This document shows positions 6,806 to 8,214 of a stretch of DNA of 8,214 nucleotides, in pieces. The stretch's first letter is position 1; each line of letters opens with the position of its first letter. Source of the DNA: Pseudomonadota bacterium (GTDB taxonomy: Bacteria; Pseudomonadota; Gammaproteobacteria; CAMYNG01). The DNA lies in NCBI GenBank assembly GCA_020347585.1, contig CP070733.1, positions 2,152,527 to 2,160,740 of the forward strand, in the 5' to 3' direction. The position numbers and the translations under genes are program-made. The notes below the pieces were generated by a model that saw nothing but the letters and a program-made list of their open reading frames with translations, had not been told where the DNA came from and searched no databases.

Positions 6806-7288
6806 GCTGTTTTGTTTATCGCCCCGAACCGCGCCCAACTTTGCGGCGACTTCGTTTGTCGGCGAGCATCCGTTCGCTACGATGCAGCCACCGCTGCGTT
6901 TTCCCTGAGCACACCAATCCCTGTATGCCTCGGATTCACGCGCTGGCACGCTACCGCCCTGCCGTGCCCGCAACGCACAGCATGGCCATGCCGGTTGCCA
7001 CCACATGCGGCGGGAGCGGTCGGCCGAAACTGATACCGCACCCGGCTGGCTTGCGCCAAGGCGGTCAGTCCTGCAGGGCCCGCCAAACCCGGCACAGGGC
7101 CTCAATTCAGTGCACCGCCTTTCCGCGGGCATAGCTTACGCCGGGTCGGTGGTAGCAACCTTCCGGGTGCCACAATTTTCTGGACGGATGCAAATCTGAT
7201 ACCGATGTGCAGCGTCGCGCACGCTGTTCCTGAATATGTACGCCACCATCACGCCAACCTGGCTGTGGAAGCGCGTCTAAATCGTGAC

Positions 7289-7316
7289 GCCTCCAACACG
7301 CCCAGGCGCGGGAGGC
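7289..7316. repeat. Inverted repeat gcctcc/ggaggc
   Basis: Two 6-base arms (7289-7294 and 7311-7316) match perfectly across a 16-base G+C-rich loop. The loop itself contains cgcc/ggcg and could stack further. No T-run adjoins it on either strand. Function unknown. Confidence 0.35.
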
Positions 7317-7368
7317 ATTACCATAGGGCCCTTCGCGGTACCTCAGATTGCTAGCGAACGTGAGTTTG

Positions 7369-7384
7369 TCGCAGTCGACTGCGA
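7369..7384. repeat. 16-bp perfect palindrome TCGCAGTCGACTGCGA
   Basis: Every base from 7369 to 7384 pairs with its mirror partner and no spacer interrupts the symmetry. Perfect, uninterrupted palindromes of this length are rare by chance and are often sites for dimeric DNA-binding proteins. With no spacer it would make a poor RNA hairpin. It lies in the gene-free stretch about 575 bases upstream of the wbpB-like start. No binding protein can be named. Confidence 0.6.
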
Positions 7385-7481
7385 AGGCGCCTGAGGCTCG
7401 ACTCCATTCGAGTTCCACATTTAGACCAGCGGATCCCATTCGTCCGGTAGACGGGATGCAATTTTCCATGAATTTCAACGG

Positions 7482-7506
7482 ATTGCCGCCATGCTGCGGC
7501 CTCAAT
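7482..7506. repeat. Hairpin-capable inverted repeat
   Basis: attg-ccgc / gcgg-caat arms surround the 6-base loop catgct, with a 3-base bulge on one side. It is one of several structured spots in the gene-free stretch and is not followed by a T-run on either strand. Confidence 0.35.
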
Positions 7507-7567
7507 TGCCACCGGCGCCCTACTGCAGTCCATGCCCGCAGCGCCGGGGAACCTCCATACCCGAGTA

Positions 7568-7573
7568 ATTATA
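7568..7573 (-). promoter_or_regulatory. Possible -10 box (TATAAT), no matching -35
   Basis: The minus strand carries an exact TATAAT within a locally A+T-rich patch. No TTGACA-like hexamer lies 16-18 bases upstream, and the TG of an extended -10 is offset by one base. It would start transcription toward the wbp-like genes with a leader of over 750 bases. Weak candidate only. Confidence 0.2.
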
Positions 7574-7666
7574 TTCAATCACGGACTCATACCCCGAGGG
7601 TGCGGCCGAATCCAGCGATTCTCCTTGTGAATGAGCGAAGTCTATCATCAGCCGCCACTGCCTGCC

Positions 7667-7713
7667 ACAGAGCCCCTTAGGAGACAGAAAAACGGGGGAT
7701 GGGTGACAGAGCC
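7667..7713. repeat. Short direct repeats around ACAGA
   Basis: ACAGAGCC occurs at 7667-7674 and 7706-7713, with GACAGA also at 7683-7688 and 7705-7710. They are set among G-runs (cggggg, gggtgacagagccacg). The pattern resembles, from memory, repeats found near REP-associated Y1 transposases in gammaproteobacteria, but no transposase is present and the resemblance could be chance. Confidence 0.3.
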
Positions 7714-7781
7714 ACGCAGTTTTCGGCTGGGAAATGGAAAAGACACAAGAAAAAAGTGCAAAGTGGCGCCTCTCGAACCAT

Positions 7782-8214
7782 CTATCCGGACTGCAAACAA
7801 CGCACAAGCAGCTCTTTCCATTCCATCTGCTTCAACCCAAAGGTTTGAGCCAGCCTGGCATTGTCGAGTAGGGAATTTTTTGGCCGCGGGGCTGGAAGCG
7901 GATACTCCTCGGTGGCGATGGGAGTAACCCTAGCAAGCTTAGGGTTAGTTTCGCGCTCGGCGTCGACAATGGCGCTGGCGAATCCGTACCAGGCAGTTCG
8001 GCCGCCGGCGGAAAGGTGGTAGGTACCTGAAATACCCTCATCCCAGGACTGTGCCGGGGGAACGCGGGCTTTGCCCCTTTCATCTGGCGGAATCAACCTT
8101 GCGAGGATCTTTGCGGTGGCCTCGGCGATAGTGCGACACCAGGTCGGAGCGCCGATCTGGTCATCGACCACCCGCAGTTCCTCGCGCTCTTTGGCAAGGC
8201 GCAGGATGGTAAGC
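7782..8214 (-). CDS. rfbD: dTDP-4-dehydrorhamnose reductase RmlD/RfbD, C-terminal part (5' end off the window)
   Basis: Cytoplasmic SDR enzyme that reduces dTDP-4-dehydro-L-rhamnose to dTDP-L-rhamnose with NAD(P)H, the last step of the rhamnose pathway. About 143 C-terminal residues are visible of the usual 290-300. The frame is open to the right edge: LTILRLAKEREELR leads straight into VVDDQIGAPTWCRTIAEAT, a hallmark of the family, so the GTG at 8171 is an internal Val codon and not a start. Further matches are GTYHLSAGGRTAWYGFASAI, the PRPKNSLLDNARL segment, and the end near WKELLVRCL before TAG. The catalytic YxxxK and the NAD-binding motif lie outside the window. It is on the same strand as the wbp-like genes but is separated from them by about 990 bases. 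Other rml genes (rfbA, rfbB, rfbC) probably lie further right. Confidence 0.93.
   Translation of the reverse strand, partial: LTILRLAKEREELRVVDDQIGAPTWCRTIAEATAKILARLIPPDERGKARVPPAQSWDEGISGTYHLSAGGRTAWYGFASAIVDAERETNPKLARVTPIATEEYPLPAPRPKNSLLDNARLAQTFGLKQMEWKELLVRCLQSG

Larger units (their letters stand above)
6794..7781. other. Gene-free stretch of about 990 bases between rfbD and the wbpB-like gene
   Basis: Open frames of 64-132 codons exist on both strands, but their translations are Arg-, Cys-, Pro- and His-rich, lack any motif I know and overlap one another, so none is called as a gene. The stretch holds a 16-bp perfect palindrome (7369-7384), hairpin-capable repeats (7289-7316 and 7482-7506) and three ACAGA motifs in 7667-7713. 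No tRNA, transposase fragment or clear terminator after rfbD was seen. It may be the scar of a lost gene or mobile element, or a long regulatory leader for the wbp-like genes. A JUMPstart-like leader is another general possibility, but I did not see its conserved core. Confidence 0.6.

Noticed and set aside
6794..7132. In-frame 113-codon upstream extension of the dehydrogenase
   Set aside because: The added residues are Arg/Cys/Pro-rich, match no domain and would precede the Rossmann motif; the ATG at 6793 has a good ribosome binding site and the expected MIKLGLVG start.
7107..7505. Minus-strand 132-codon frame and overlapping plus-strand frame at 7348-7680
   Set aside because: Neither has a motif I know or a convincing ribosome binding site, and the translations look like non-coding DNA; a decayed or repeat-borne peptide cannot be excluded.
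7690..7781. Intrinsic terminator after rfbD
   Set aside because: The minus strand has T-runs here, but none is preceded by a stable G+C-rich stem; a cccc/gggg pairing near 7673-7697 has its T-run inside the loop.
1..8214. CRISPR array, tRNA or rRNA genes, intact insertion sequence, phage or defence genes
   Set aside because: I saw no regularly spaced repeats, cloverleaf-like segments, transposase motifs or phage or defence domains on either strand.

Overview
This window is part of a surface-polysaccharide (O-antigen or capsule) biosynthesis locus from a Gram-negative bacterium. It is most likely a proteobacterium, judging by the ABC-2 polysaccharide export permease, the dTDP-rhamnose gene and the Pseudomonas/Bordetella-type wbp/wlb genes. 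No species can be named from the sequence alone. All seven genes I can support lie on the minus strand, so transcription runs from high to low coordinates; the large plus-strand reading frames are antisense shadows.

In transcription order: (i) the 3' part of rfbD/rmlD (dTDP-4-dehydrorhamnose reductase) enters from the right edge and stops at 7782. (ii) About 990 bases (6794-7781) follow with no convincing gene, holding a 16-bp perfect palindrome, hairpins and short repeated motifs. (iii) Three tightly linked genes follow: a Gfo/Idh/MocA dehydrogenase (wbpB/wlbA type), a hexapeptide-repeat N-acetyltransferase (wbpD/wlbB type, TGATG overlap) and a DegT-family PLP aminotransferase (wbpE/wlbC type). 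Together they match the set that oxidises C3 of UDP-GlcNAc-uronate, transaminates it and acetylates the new amine, giving UDP-2,3-diacetamido-2,3-dideoxy-glucuronic acid. (iv) After a 133-base gap come an extended-SDR sugar-nucleotide epimerase/dehydratase, an asparagine-synthase-type glutamine amidotransferase, and an ABC-2 export permease (Wzm type) that runs off the left edge just short of its expected C-terminus.

Working model: rhamnose and a diacetamido-uronic acid are made for a glycan exported by an ABC transporter. The AsnB-like enzyme may amidate the uronic-acid carboxyl instead of, or as well as, making asparagine; that is an inference from context. The 6-dehydrogenase that makes the UDP-GlcNAcA substrate (WbpA), the ATPase partner of the permease and any glycosyltransferases are not in the window. 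Hand-counted 60-base blocks are about 62-70% G+C in the wbp trio and about 42-55% in the three downstream genes, with the change falling near the 3839-3971 gap. This suggests a cluster assembled from two sources. I found no tRNA, rRNA, CRISPR array, transposase or intact insertion sequence. Nothing here is clearly a new system; the best leads are the possible uronamide pathway, the mosaic junction and the unexplained gap.
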